Source: Spirochaetales bacterium (GTDB lineage Bacteria > Spirochaetota > Spirochaetia > Sphaerochaetales > Sphaerochaetaceae). Taken from it: DNA of 34,989 bases. The stretch is taken from positions 1-34,989 of the forward strand of contig JALFYG010000216.1 in NCBI GenBank assembly GCA_022784805.1, in the 5' to 3' direction. A program made the translations under genes and the position numbers. The notes under the pieces were generated by a model. That model did not search any database, was not told where the DNA came from, and was given only the letters and a program-made list of their open reading frames with translations. This document shows, piece after piece, positions 1-9,178 of the stretch. Numbering within the stretch: the stretch's first letter is position 1; each line of letters opens with the position of its first letter.

Positions 1-474
1 TTTATTGGCTCTCCATGTATCATCGGAAAGGGAACTGAAGTAAGACACTGTGCTTTTATCAGGGGGAGCGCATTGGTTGGAGAGAACTGTGTTGTCGGAA
101 ACAGCGTAGAGCTGAAGAATGTCATCATCTCCGATAACGTTCAGGTTCCTCACTATAACTATGTAGGCGACTCCATCTTGGGCTACAAGAGCCATATGGG
201 AGCTGGAAGCATAACAAGTAACGTCAAGTCAGATAAGACTCTTGTCGTGATCAAGGACAAGGAAAACAATGAAGAGATAAAGACTGGAATCAAGAAGGTT
301 GGCGCCTTCCTTGGTGACTTTGTTGAAGTTGGATGCAACAGCGTACTTTGCCCAGGCTCAGTTATTGGAAGACACTCCAATATCTATCCTCTCTCCCGTG
401 TAAGAGGCGTAGTTAGGGAAAACTCCATCTATAAGAAAGAGGGAGAAGTCGTTAATAAAGAGGGGGAGAATTAA
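1..474 (+). CDS. Partial (5' truncated) bacterial hexapeptide-repeat / left-handed beta-helix transferase, GlmU-like C-terminal domain
   Basis: Frame 1 is open from base 1 (FIGSPCIIGKGTEVRHCAFIRGSALVGENCVVGNSVELKNVII...); hexapeptide pattern; stop at 472-474; immediately precedes a glmM-like gene. Confidence 0.7.
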   Translation, partial: FIGSPCIIGKGTEVRHCAFIRGSALVGENCVVGNSVELKNVIISDNVQVPHYNYVGDSILGYKSHMGAGSITSNVKSDKTLVVIKDKENNEEIKTGIKKVGAFLGDFVEVGCNSVLCPGSVIGRHSNIYPLSRVRGVVRENSIYKKEGEVVNKEGEN

Positions 475-475
475 G

Positions 476-1846
476 ATGCCAAAATATTTCGGAACAGATG
501 GCTTCAGAGGTGAAGCAAACGTAGGACTTACATTTGACCATGCTTATCGTATCGGAAGATTCCTTGGTTGGTATTATTCAAAGGATAGAGATGCACACGA
601 AGCAAAGATTCTCGTTGGAAAGGATACAAGACTCAGCTGTTACATGCTTGAGTATGCCCTTCTCAGCGGCATCGCTGCCAGCGGAGCCGATGCATACAAC
701 ATGCATGTAACAACAACACCAAGTGTTGCCTACATTACAAAGACACAGTTCTTTGATTGCGGAATCATGATCAGTGCCTCCCATAACCCTTACTTCGATA
801 ACGGCATCAAGCTCTTCTCATCCCTTGGAGACAAGATGAATGATGAGTTCTTGTTGATGGTTGAGGAGTATATCGACAGACCTGATACAGAGGAAGACAT
901 TCCATTTGCAACAAAGGAAAGAATTGGTAAGGTCATAGACTACATGGACGCGCGCGTCATGTATTCAGGATTCTTGACAACTGCTGTCCATACTCCTCTC
1001 ACAGGACTCAAGGTTGTCCTTGATACAGCCAACGGTGCTTCCTATGCCCTTGCCCCAGCTGTCTTCAAGAGACTTGGAGCCAACACAACAGTGATCAACA
1101 ATACACCGGACGGAACAAACATCAACAAGAATGCTGGTTCCACTCACATCAAGGGACTTGTAAACAAAGTATTGGAAACTGGGGCAGATGTAGGCTTTGC
1201 CTTCGATGGAGACGGAGACAGATGTATCGCTGTCGACAAGACAGGAGCCATCATCAACGGTGACAGAGTAATGTACATCTGGGCTACATGGCTCAAGAGC
1301 CAGGGCAAGCTTGTCACCAATACAGTGGTCACCACTATAATGAGTAACATGGGACTCTATAAGGCTCTTGAAGAGGAGGGTATCCTCTATACTCAGACTA
1401 AGGTCGGTGATAGATATGTCCACGAATACATGATGGAACATGGAAACATCATCGGAGGCGAGCAGTCCGGTCACATTATCTTCAATGATTACCTTAATAC
1501 TGGAGACGGAATACTTACATCCCTACTGCTTTCAGAAGTAATGGTGAAGACAGGTAAGACTCTCTCTGAGCTCTCAGCAAAGATGAGTGACTATCCTCAG
1601 GTTCTTGTAAACGTTATTGTCAGCGACAAGAACGCTACAATGAACGATGAGAGAGTCAAGGAGTCTGTGAAGGAAGCTGAAAAGAGCCTCGACGGAAAGG
1701 GAAGGGTACTTGTAAGAGCAAGTGGCACTGAGCCTGTTGTCAGAGTAATGAGTGAAGCTAAGGAACAGAAAGACGCAGAAGAAGCTGTAAGCAAGGTGGT
1801 TGAGAAGCTCAGAGAGCTTGGATACTTCAAAGGCGCAAGGACTTGA
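476..1846 (+). CDS. glmM: Phosphoglucosamine mutase / phosphohexomutase family
   Basis: MPKYFGTDGFRGEAN start, ISASHNPYFDNGIKLF phosphoserine loop, FDGDGDR metal loop, RASGTEPVVRVM C-terminal motif. Confidence 0.88.
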   Translation: MPKYFGTDGFRGEANVGLTFDHAYRIGRFLGWYYSKDRDAHEAKILVGKDTRLSCYMLEYALLSGIAASGADAYNMHVTTTPSVAYITKTQFFDCGIMISASHNPYFDNGIKLFSSLGDKMNDEFLLMVEEYIDRPDTEEDIPFATKERIGKVIDYMDARVMYSGFLTTAVHTPLTGLKVVLDTANGASYALAPAVFKRLGANTTVINNTPDGTNINKNAGSTHIKGLVNKVLETGADVGFAFDGDGDRCIAVDKTGAIINGDRVMYIWATWLKSQGKLVTNTVVTTIMSNMGLYKALEEEGILYTQTKVGDRYVHEYMMEHGNIIGGEQSGHIIFNDYLNTGDGILTSLLLSEVMVKTGKTLSELSAKMSDYPQVLVNVIVSDKNATMNDERVKESVKEAEKSLDGKGRVLVRASGTEPVVRVMSEAKEQKDAEEAVSKVVEKLRELGYFKGART

Positions 1847-1866
1847 TCAATAAAAGGAGAACATAA

Positions 1867-2901
1867 ATGAAGATTCTTGTTACAGGTGGAGCTGGATTTA
1901 TCGGATCCCATACAGTGGTCTCACTGGTGGAGAATGGGCATGACGTTGTTATTCTTGATAACCTTGTCAACTCAAGCCCAATAGCTGTCAAGAGAGTAGA
2001 GGGAATTGTGGGAAAGAGCATTCCTTTCTATGAATGTGATATCAGAGATAGAGAAGGACTAGAGAGAGTCTTCAGTGAAAACTCTTTTGATGCTGTCATT
2101 CACTTTGCAGGTCTTAAGGCTGTAGGCGAAAGCGTCAGTAAGCCTTGGGAGTATTATGACAACAATATCGGTGGAACATTAGTTCTTGTTGATGTAATGA
2201 GAAAGCATAATGTTAAGAACATTATCTTCTCATCCTCTGCAACTGTTTATGGCAACCCTGAGATCATCCCGATTACAGAGGAGTGCCCAAAGGGTAAGTG
2301 CACTAACCCTTATGGCCAGACAAAGAGCATGCTTGAAGAGATCTTGATCGATCTCAGAACTGGAGATGAAAAGAACAAGGTTGAGAACCCATGGAACATT
2401 GTTCTCTTACGATACTTTAATCCAATCGGAGCTCATAAGAGCGGCCTTATTGGTGAGAATCCTAATGGTATTCCAAATAACTTGATGCCTTATATCACAC
2501 AGGTAGCTGTCAAGAGATTGGATCATCTTAATGTCTTCGGTAATGACTACCCAACCCATGATGGTACAGGTGTCAGAGACTATATCCATGTCTGTGACCT
2601 GGCTGATGGCCACGTCAAAGCTCTCAAGGCTATTGAGAACAACTGTGGAGTTGCCATCTATAACCTTGGAACAGGAACTGGATACTCTGTTCTTGATGTT
2701 GTGAAGGCATTTGAAGAAGCAAACGATCTTAAGATTCCATATGAGATCAAGCCACGAAGAGCCGGCGATATCGCAGTCTGCTATTCAGATCCAGCTAAGG
2801 CAGAGAGAGAACTAGGCTGGAAAGCCAAGTATACTCTCCTCGATATGTGCCGTGACTCATGGAACTGGCAGAAGAACAATCCAAACGGATTTGAAGAGTA
2901 A
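1867..2901 (+). CDS. galE: UDP-glucose 4-epimerase
   Basis: [20 protein letters not shown] Rossmann start, [20 protein letters not shown] (YxxxK), [29 protein letters not shown]; preceded by aaaaggag. Confidence 0.92.
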   Translation: MKILVTGGAGFIGSHTVVSLVENGHDVVILDNLVNSSPIAVKRVEGIVGKSIPFYECDIRDREGLERVFSENSFDAVIHFAGLKAVGESVSKPWEYYDNNIGGTLVLVDVMRKHNVKNIIFSSSATVYGNPEIIPITEECPKGKCTNPYGQTKSMLEEILIDLRTGDEKNKVENPWNIVLLRYFNPIGAHKSGLIGENPNGIPNNLMPYITQVAVKRLDHLNVFGNDYPTHDGTGVRDYIHVCDLADGHVKALKAIENNCGVAIYNLGTGTGYSVLDVVKAFEEANDLKIPYEIKPRRAGDIAVCYSDPAKAERELGWKAKYTLLDMCRDSWNWQKNNPNGFEE

Positions 2902-2944
2902 TCTAAGCCGGGGTGAAAGCTCCGGTTATTTAAAGTAGGTATAA

Positions 2945-4363
2945 ATGAACTTCTCTTTTTTCAAAGAAATAACAGGTTTGATGGCATTTTTGGAAGGAGT
3001 ACTCTCCTTCTTCTCCCCATGTGTGCTCCCTCTCCTTCCTGTTTATTTCTCTTTTCTCTCAGGAGGAAATGTTGAGAGAAATGAAAAGGGAGAACTTGTC
3101 TACAAAAGAAAGACTGTATTAATAAACACACTCTTCTTTGTTCTAGGAATATCTCTTACATTCTTTATCCTTTCACTGGGAGTGAAAGGGATAGGAAAGA
3201 TATTCTCCTCCAATGAGAAGCTATTCTCTATAATCGGCGGGGCAATAATTATCATCTTTGGTCTCTGGGAGTTAATATTCTACGGAACAAAGTATGGAGC
3301 TAAGAGAGAGAAGAGAATCCAAATAAACACTAACAGAGCCACAGGGCCTCTGTTATCTTTCCTCTTGGGATTCTCCTTCTCTTTCTCTTGGACACCATGT
3401 ATAGGTCCTATCCTTTCTTCTGTCTTGATCATGGCTTCATCCTCATTAAAAGGAGAGCTGTACCTGATTCTATATTCCCTTGGCTTTACTATTCCTTTTA
3501 TTCTCCTAGGATTCTTTACTTCTTCTCTTCTTCATTTCTTCCAGAAATATAAGAGTGTTGTTAAGTACAGTGTAAGAATAGGAGCAGTAATCATGATCCT
3601 GCTGGGTATAATCATGATCATCACTTCCATTCCAAAAGAAAGTGAAGAAGTCATGATAATAGAAGAGCTTCTAACCGATGATTACAAAGAAGAAGTCATA
3701 GAAGTAGAGAAAGAAGCAACAGAGCATCAAGTCTATGAAGAAAGAGTAAGCTCTGTAGAAAACGAAGAAGAGTATACAACAATTGAAGAAAACGAGATTG
3801 AGGAAGAATCCCCAGTTATTGATGAAATAAGCCCGACAGAAGAAGACACAGAAATAGTCGAAGAAGTCACAGAAGAAAAGGAAGAAGTTGTTAATACTGA
3901 GGAAAAAGCTGTAGTAGAAGAAAAGTGTGACATTGATTACCTCGACTTCGCATTCCTCGATCAATATGGCAGAATCCATCGTCTCTCTTCCTATAAAGGA
4001 AAAGTAATATTCCTTAATGCATGGGCAACATGGTGTGGACCATGCAAAAGTGAAATGCCAGAGATAGAGGAACTCTATAACAAGTATAAAGACAGTGAAG
4101 ATGTAGTAATACTATCTGTTGCATTCCCACAAAAAAATGGGGAAGGAAACGTTTCTTACATCAAGTCCTTCATGAAAGAGAATGGATACACTTATCCAGT
4201 TCTCTTCGATACCACTTCTAAGCTTTCATCAAGCTTAGGCATTTCAGCCTTCCCGACAACCTTCTTTTTCAATAAGAAAGGCAACATCTATGGTTATATT
4301 CCAGGGGCAATGAGCTTAGAGAAAATGGAGATGGCCATAGAACAAACTTTGAGTTCAATTTAA
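2945..4363 (+). CDS. CcdA/DsbD-type cytochrome c biogenesis membrane protein fused through a Glu-rich linker to a TlpA/ResA-like thioredoxin domain
   Basis: N-terminal hydrophobic helices with FFSPCVLPLLPVYFSFLSG and SWTPCIGPILSSVL (CcdA motifs); C-terminal FLNAWATWCGPCKSEMPEIEELY (TlpA family CxxC). Confidence 0.85.
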   Translation: MNFSFFKEITGLMAFLEGVLSFFSPCVLPLLPVYFSFLSGGNVERNEKGELVYKRKTVLINTLFFVLGISLTFFILSLGVKGIGKIFSSNEKLFSIIGGAIIIIFGLWELIFYGTKYGAKREKRIQINTNRATGPLLSFLLGFSFSFSWTPCIGPILSSVLIMASSSLKGELYLILYSLGFTIPFILLGFFTSSLLHFFQKYKSVVKYSVRIGAVIMILLGIIMIITSIPKESEEVMIIEELLTDDYKEEVIEVEKEATEHQVYEERVSSVENEEEYTTIEENEIEEESPVIDEISPTEEDTEIVEEVTEEKEEVVNTEEKAVVEEKCDIDYLDFAFLDQYGRIHRLSSYKGKVIFLNAWATWCGPCKSEMPEIEELYNKYKDSEDVVILSVAFPQKNGEGNVSYIKSFMKENGYTYPVLFDTTSKLSSSLGISAFPTTFFFNKKGNIYGYIPGAMSLEKMEMAIEQTLSSI

Positions 4364-4565
4364 CAAAGAAATATTATACTTTTTGATTAAAATTAAGAAG
4401 AAAGTAATTTGGTGTTAAAAACGTTATCTAGATAATATTTTGAATTGCAAGAAATTATGTAAACTCTTTAATTTTTTTGACACTAACAAACAAAGTGTAC
4501 AGGTTTGTCAAAGTCTTGTACTAACTGAGGTGATACACTTCTGTCAGAAACATTTAGGAGGGTTT

Positions 4566-4643
4566 ATGAGAACTCGCGCATTATTGATGGTTGCGGCTCT
4601 GACCTCAACCTTGGTTTACGCACTTTCGCTTTTTGCCTTCTAA
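4566..4643 (+). CDS. Candidate 25-aa hydrophobic micropeptide (MRTRALLMVAALTSTLVYALSLFAF)
   Basis: AGGAGG Shine-Dalgarno at 4557-4562 ideally spaced from ATG 4566; stop TAA 4641-4643; Rho-independent terminator directly downstream. Confidence 0.5.
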   Translation: MRTRALLMVAALTSTLVYALSLFAF

Positions 4644-4671
4644 GAGTTTCTTTTTCATCCCCTTTATTTTT

Positions 4672-4710
4672 GGCTGAGACCCATAATCCCCCGGTGTCTC
4701 AGCCGTTTTT
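4672..4710 (+). terminator. Rho-independent terminator
   Basis: GGCTGAGAC...GTCTCAGCC perfect 9-bp stem followed by GTTTTT. Confidence 0.8.
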
Positions 4711-4798
4711 CATTTAGAGCCATAAGGATTGAAAAAGAAAATCGTTGAAGAAATGGCAAGAAGCGTAATAAATGGTGAAGTAAATAAAAGGCTCATTG

Positions 4799-5140
4799 GG
4801 ACAAAAAAATTACCTTCAACGAGTGGAGGAGTTTTCGCCCGGATACGAAGTCCCGGCTAAGAATCGATTCCTCAATTCCTGAGATTAGTATCGTGCAGGA
4901 ACATTAGATTGCCAAGAGAACAAAACAAATCAATTTTTCGGTAATTTCTACATTGAGGCTAATAAATATGGCTGGAGAAAGAATGAGCCATCGAGAGCAG
5001 AGAAAGAAGAGGCAAGATTGTTTTCTCTGCTTATATATCGTGCTGTGACTGAAAGTGATATCTCAATTCAGAAAGGAGCTGAGCTCCTTCGTGATTCCTA
5101 TGAAAATGTGATGAGAAAGTGTTTTCCAATCGAAATATAG
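4799..5140 (+). pseudogene. Decayed remnant of an XRE/ImmA-IrrE-type regulator C-terminus
   Basis: One frame reads GQKNYLQRVEEFSPGYEVPAKNRFLNS*D*YRAGTLD...NFYIEANKYGWRKNEPSRAEKEEARLFSLLIYRAVTESDISIQKGAELLRDSYENVMRKCFPIEI*, with internal stops and no start; the 'RAvtEsdISiqkgAELL' segment resembles this family. Confidence 0.45.
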
Positions 5141-5222
5141 ACTACAAGTATGTCAAAAAGATAAGAATACTTGGGTAGAATCAAAACAATTGGGGAACTG
5201 ACGATTCTAAAAGTTTCAAAGT

Positions 5223-5864
5223 GTGATAGATTCTTTATCTGTGAATGGTATCAGCGATCACCAGGTCTATGGGAAAGGAAAGAGATATGTCTATATTATC
5301 GGGGGAGAGGATTATGTATCCTCATTTCCTCTCTCTTTCCATGATACAGTCTTTGTTTCAATAAAGGTAGAGGAATGGAATAGATACCTCTCTCCATATA
5401 AGGCAGAGAATCCCTTCAGAAAAGGAGAGTTCTTCGAGGGAGAAGGTGATGTTCTCCTTTCCTCCATAAAAGATGAGTTAATACCAAGAGTTGAGAATAA
5501 AGAAATGGATATTGAACGATATCTTCTCGGATACTCAATGGGAGGTCTCTTTTCCCTTTACTCATCATTAGTCTCTGATCTCTGGAATGGAGTAGGATCA
5601 GTATCAGGAAGCTTATGGTTTCAAGACTTCGATACATTTGTTTCCAAGAACGTTCCTTCAACAAAAAAGATATACCTCTCCCTTGGCAGGAAGGAAAAAG
5701 AGAGTAGGAATATAGTCTTGAAAAGTGTGGAGGTTAAGACAAAAGCCATCTATGATACTCTCAAGGAAGAAGGTATTGAGAGTACTTTTGTCTTAAATGA
5801 AGGCGGACACTTTCAAGACGAGGAAAAGAGACTAAGAGACGCTGTCTCTTGGCTACTGGGATGA
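5223..5864 (+). CDS. Alpha/beta-hydrolase, esterase-like (GYSMGG nucleophile elbow)
   Basis: GTG-initiated ORF; YLLGYSMGGLFSLYSSL plus GSVSGSLWFQDF and ...EGGHFQDE (putative catalytic His). Confidence 0.65.
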   Translation: MIDSLSVNGISDHQVYGKGKRYVYIIGGEDYVSSFPLSFHDTVFVSIKVEEWNRYLSPYKAENPFRKGEFFEGEGDVLLSSIKDELIPRVENKEMDIERYLLGYSMGGLFSLYSSLVSDLWNGVGSVSGSLWFQDFDTFVSKNVPSTKKIYLSLGRKEKESRNIVLKSVEVKTKAIYDTLKEEGIESTFVLNEGGHFQDEEKRLRDAVSWLLG

Positions 5865-5868
5865 TTCT

Positions 5869-6252
5869 ATGACAGAGGAAGAGGAATATAAGAAAGAAGT
5901 CATTGTCATCAGAATTGAAAATGACAATAAGAGACTCTTGGAGATCTACAAAAGAGGCGAGGAGAAAGATAGACTCAGCAAGAATGCATATAAGAATGTA
6001 TTTGAGAGAGTCTCATATGCCTTATCCTCCTCAATCCTGATGGATCTCTCTGATCAAGTCCCAACACTAGAGGAGAGAATCAGATTCTTCTTCGAAGATT
6101 TCTATTTCGATAATGTACCCACTTCCTCAAGGACTGACATCAGATACTACATAACAGCATTCAAAAGATTCATCATGATTCTCATGAGAGAGAAAGAAAT
6201 AGAAGAAGATGAATACTCATCTCTCTTTTCAATGCTCTCTGAGTACCTTTAA
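5869..6252 (+). CDS. Hypothetical protein (127 aa), probably translated together with the upstream esterase
   Basis: ATG ORF starting 5 nt after the esterase stop, same strand; no family recognised. Confidence 0.5.
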   Translation: MTEEEEYKKEVIVIRIENDNKRLLEIYKRGEEKDRLSKNAYKNVFERVSYALSSSILMDLSDQVPTLEERIRFFFEDFYFDNVPTSSRTDIRYYITAFKRFIMILMREKEIEEDEYSSLFSMLSEYL

Positions 6253-6276
6253 AGATTATTAATCACGTCTATATAA

Positions 6277-6335
6277 AGAAATAGAATGCAGAGCATAGAG
6301 AGTAATCAGGGAGAATCTTGCAGCATTCTATTTCT
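6277..6335. other. Perfect 13-bp inverted repeat with about 33-nt loop
   Basis: AGAAATAGAATGC (6277-6289) and GCATTCTATTTCT (6323-6335); no strong T-tract. Confidence 0.6.
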
Positions 6336-6480
6336 ATGTATTGATTGTTCTTTTGTTAAGTAAACAAAATCAAACAATGTCATAGAGTTGTAGAATGATA
6401 ATAGATAGAATGAACGAGGCTAGTGGTTTCTGATTAAGTGGGGATAATTTTGGTCAGGGATTATTGGGGGATACAGAAAA

Positions 6481-7392
6481 ATGAAAAAGGTACTCAGATA
6501 TATAGGCATATTGTTAATTCTTGTGGCTTTGCCTATCTCAATTCTTTCTGCTGAAGAAAAGAGTGAAGATGAGTATAGAACTTACTTCATGATTGAAGAC
6601 GAGAGAGTCTATAGTGACCATGTCATCATCGAATATAGCTTCAGAGATGAGAAGAGTAGTGTGGTTGTAAGTGGTGGCGGAATCGAAGTCGCCAAGTTCA
6701 CTTACTTAAAAGAAGACGAGATCTCTCGTATTCTTTCCCAATCTTGGATCCTCGATAGCGATGGCTATGCCAGCGATGATTATTTGACAACTGCAAGAAC
6801 AGTTGTCAACGCCATCAAGAACTACCTTGATTCTCGTTATCCATATACAGGAAAACTTACAGCAGAGACAGCCAATTCATTCTTCAGTGACACTATTGCT
6901 TATGTTTTGACTCCTTATCAGAGTTACTCTGTCACATACTTTGATGTTCTCTCCCATATCACCCCAAGTGAAGTGAACTACTTCTCTGCCACATACTCCA
7001 CAGGCTTTGATCTCTTTTGGGATCATCGCTTTACAAAAGACTTTGGAGTAGGAGTATCTTGTGCCTTCAACGCAACCTTCGGTGAAGGTGAAACATTCAT
7101 GAACATTGCACCGATGTTCCAGATGAAGGCTGCAATGTTCAGACTTGGAACTGTTGAGTTTACAACTAGAATGGGCTTCGGTGGCTATATGACTATCAAT
7201 GAAAACTCTGTATCATTTGTTCCAGGAATCAAAGCTTCTCTTGGAGTAAATATTACTGTAAGCCCGAATATTTCCTTTATAATTGAGAGTGGCATTGATG
7301 TAGGCCTCTGGCTCTGGAGAAGCATGTCAAGCGAGGGCTTTATGCTAGCCATTCAGAAGCCAATATCTCTTGGGGTAGGAGTTAGATTATGA
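6481..7392 (+). CDS. Exported protein, predicted outer-membrane beta-barrel C-terminal half
   Basis: Signal peptide MKKVLRYIGILLILVALPISILSAEE; amphipathic beta-strand-like C-terminus ending GVGVRL. Confidence 0.6.
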   Translation: MKKVLRYIGILLILVALPISILSAEEKSEDEYRTYFMIEDERVYSDHVIIEYSFRDEKSSVVVSGGGIEVAKFTYLKEDEISRILSQSWILDSDGYASDDYLTTARTVVNAIKNYLDSRYPYTGKLTAETANSFFSDTIAYVLTPYQSYSVTYFDVLSHITPSEVNYFSATYSTGFDLFWDHRFTKDFGVGVSCAFNATFGEGETFMNIAPMFQMKAAMFRLGTVEFTTRMGFGGYMTINENSVSFVPGIKASLGVNITVSPNISFIIESGIDVGLWLWRSMSSEGFMLAIQKPISLGVGVRL

Positions 7393-8165
7393 GAAAAGCA
7401 ATAGTAATTCTATTATCAGCATTAATGCTTCTGGTTTCATTCTCTTCCTGCTCAGAAGATCCTCGTGTAGCACCTACAAAGGTGTTTATTGTCAGTGTAG
7501 ATGAGGAAGGCAGAACTATTGAATACAATCCTGACTATGGTCTCAGAATGGTCAACATCAGACTTGGTGAGGAGTATTTTGTCGATGCTGTAACAAATAG
7601 AGTCCCTACAGGAGCAAATTTGGAGTGGATTAGTGCCGCTCCTGATACTGTCAGTGTAGATGAAAATGGTCTATGTACTGGTATGAAGTATGGTGACTCC
7701 CTCATCTCTGTTGCTGTTAATGGTGGAAACAGCACTGCTGTTTGCCTTATCAGAGTCGTTAAAGACCCTGATCATATTCCAGATGCTGAAGAGGGTGAAC
7801 CAACACTGGAAGTAGTAAAACCTGAAGATCTTGGTGGTTTCATGATCTCTGAAGGTAACTTCTGTATCATCGCAGATGATGTAGAAAAACTTGCTACAAA
7901 GAGTCTTCACTTGAAGTGGTCTCATTCTAACGTAAACGCAGAAGCTATTGAGTATAGATGGTACATCGATGGTTCCACAGAACCTGCTCCTGGCCTAACC
8001 AGCCCTGATGAGTATATCACATTCAATACTTTCGGTTATCACAATGTAACAGTTGAGGCTCTTGTTCTCATTGATGGTCTCGAACCTTATACATCCACAA
8101 TATCTGTTGTTATAAGAACACTACCTACATCTTTGGTAGGAGACGGTTTCTCTTGGGGTGAATAA
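7389..8165 (+). CDS. Lipoprotein with bacterial Ig-like (BIG2-type) and PKD-like domains
   Basis: Signal and lipobox MLLVSFSSC; 'ANLEWISAAPDTVSVDENGLCTGMKYGDSLISVAV' is BIG2-like; 'IEYRWYIDGSTEP...FNTFGYHNVTVEALV' is PKD/Ig-like; ATGA overlap with the previous gene. Confidence 0.65.
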   Translation: MRKAIVILLSALMLLVSFSSCSEDPRVAPTKVFIVSVDEEGRTIEYNPDYGLRMVNIRLGEEYFVDAVTNRVPTGANLEWISAAPDTVSVDENGLCTGMKYGDSLISVAVNGGNSTAVCLIRVVKDPDHIPDAEEGEPTLEVVKPEDLGGFMISEGNFCIIADDVEKLATKSLHLKWSHSNVNAEAIEYRWYIDGSTEPAPGLTSPDEYITFNTFGYHNVTVEALVLIDGLEPYTSTISVVIRTLPTSLVGDGFSWGE

Positions 8166-8166
8166 G

Positions 8167-8976
8167 ATGAAGAGAATATTAATTGTTTTAATCTTTGTAC
8201 TTTCTATCTCATCTCTCTTTGCAACAGAGACTATTTGGATGTGGGACCATAACGATAGTGAAGTTAACTTCTTCAGATATTCAACTTCATATGACGATAA
8301 GTGGAGAGTAGTCCCATCAGATCATTACAGCGTTAAGCTTGATAGCGGTGATATTGATGATTATGAGTTCTATCTTCAGCAGTCTTATGATGGAGAAATC
8401 TGGAGTGATAGTGCCATTGCACTTCACGGATCTTTAAAGGATCAAGCTCTTGTTAACAAAACAATAAAGGAGAAAGGTCTTGTCTTTTCTCTCCAGCTTG
8501 TTCCTTTTGAGTCCTATATTGCAACTAAACCTCATGATTCCAGAGTTGAGAAGAAGACAGCTTATTCCTTTGGTGTAGATGGAGAAATCTCATATTTCTT
8601 TGGCTCTTTTGGTATTGGTGCACAAGTTGGAATAAACATGGGATGGGAAGAGTTTGCTTTTAATCCATTCACGATCTCTAAAGAAAGAATATATGGCGGA
8701 GCATATCTGACTCTTTCTTATAAGATTATCGATGGAACTAGATTTGTTATTCTTTCTCAGATTGGTTTTGGAACAAACTTTGAGTTGATCAACAACCAGA
8801 CATATCTTGCTCCATCTGTCCTTATTGCCCTGGAAGGAGGAATAAGGATCAATGAGAATGTCACAATATCAATGAAGCCATCATTTATTGCTTCATTTGG
8901 TTCCTGGAATGGACAGGAAGAGTATACTTCCTTTGTTATTAAGACAGTATCTCTTGGAACTTCTTATAGATTCTAA
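8167..8976 (+). CDS. Exported protein, N-terminal WxW...FYRY...QQSYDG domain plus beta-barrel-like C-terminus; paralogue of 11907-12701
   Basis: Signal MKRILIVLIFVLSISSLFA; TIWMWDHNDSEVNFFRYSTSYDDKWRVV...YEFYLQQSYDGEIWSDS; directly follows the lipoprotein gene. Confidence 0.65.
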   Translation: MKRILIVLIFVLSISSLFATETIWMWDHNDSEVNFFRYSTSYDDKWRVVPSDHYSVKLDSGDIDDYEFYLQQSYDGEIWSDSAIALHGSLKDQALVNKTIKEKGLVFSLQLVPFESYIATKPHDSRVEKKTAYSFGVDGEISYFFGSFGIGAQVGINMGWEEFAFNPFTISKERIYGGAYLTLSYKIIDGTRFVILSQIGFGTNFELINNQTYLAPSVLIALEGGIRINENVTISMKPSFIASFGSWNGQEEYTSFVIKTVSLGTSYRF

Positions 8977-9000
8977 TTCTTTTCAATACACTCAATATGC

Positions 9001-9048
9001 AAAGGCTTTCTTAATCCGAAAGGAAAGAGAAAGCCTTTACTTTTCTTA
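9001..9048 (+). terminator. Rho-independent terminator
   Basis: AAAGGCTTTC...GAAAGCCTTT stem followed by ACTTTTCTT. Confidence 0.65.
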
Positions 9049-9114
9049 TCAAATAACAAAGCTCTTTTATAACCCAAAAGTTTTGTTGTGACTTTTTTAA
9101 TCTTTTTCTTTCCA

Positions 9115-9130
9115 TGTCATAGTTGTGTTA
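9115..9130 (+). promoter_or_regulatory. Shared upstream element copy 1 (TGTCATAGTTGTGTTA)
   Basis: Near-identical to 12927-12942 and related to 14326-14341; each lies upstream of a paralogous lipoprotein gene. Confidence 0.5.
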
Positions 9131-9178
9131 TATGGCTTATCTTAATCTATAGGCACTTAATTGGTTTAATTGGGGAAA

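Noticed and set aside
965-1474. 169-aa minus-strand ORF opposite glmM, plus other antisense ORFs (e.g. 1597-1911, 3671-3979, 11348-11662, 33519-33890, 34266-34679)
   Set aside because: They lie wholly or largely opposite well-supported genes, have no SD or recognisable domains, and show low-complexity composition (Ser/Phe-rich) typical of mirror frames
4440-4643. 67-aa ORF as listed in the ORF track
   Set aside because: The AGGAGG SD points to the internal ATG at 4566; the upstream extension looks like untranslated sequence
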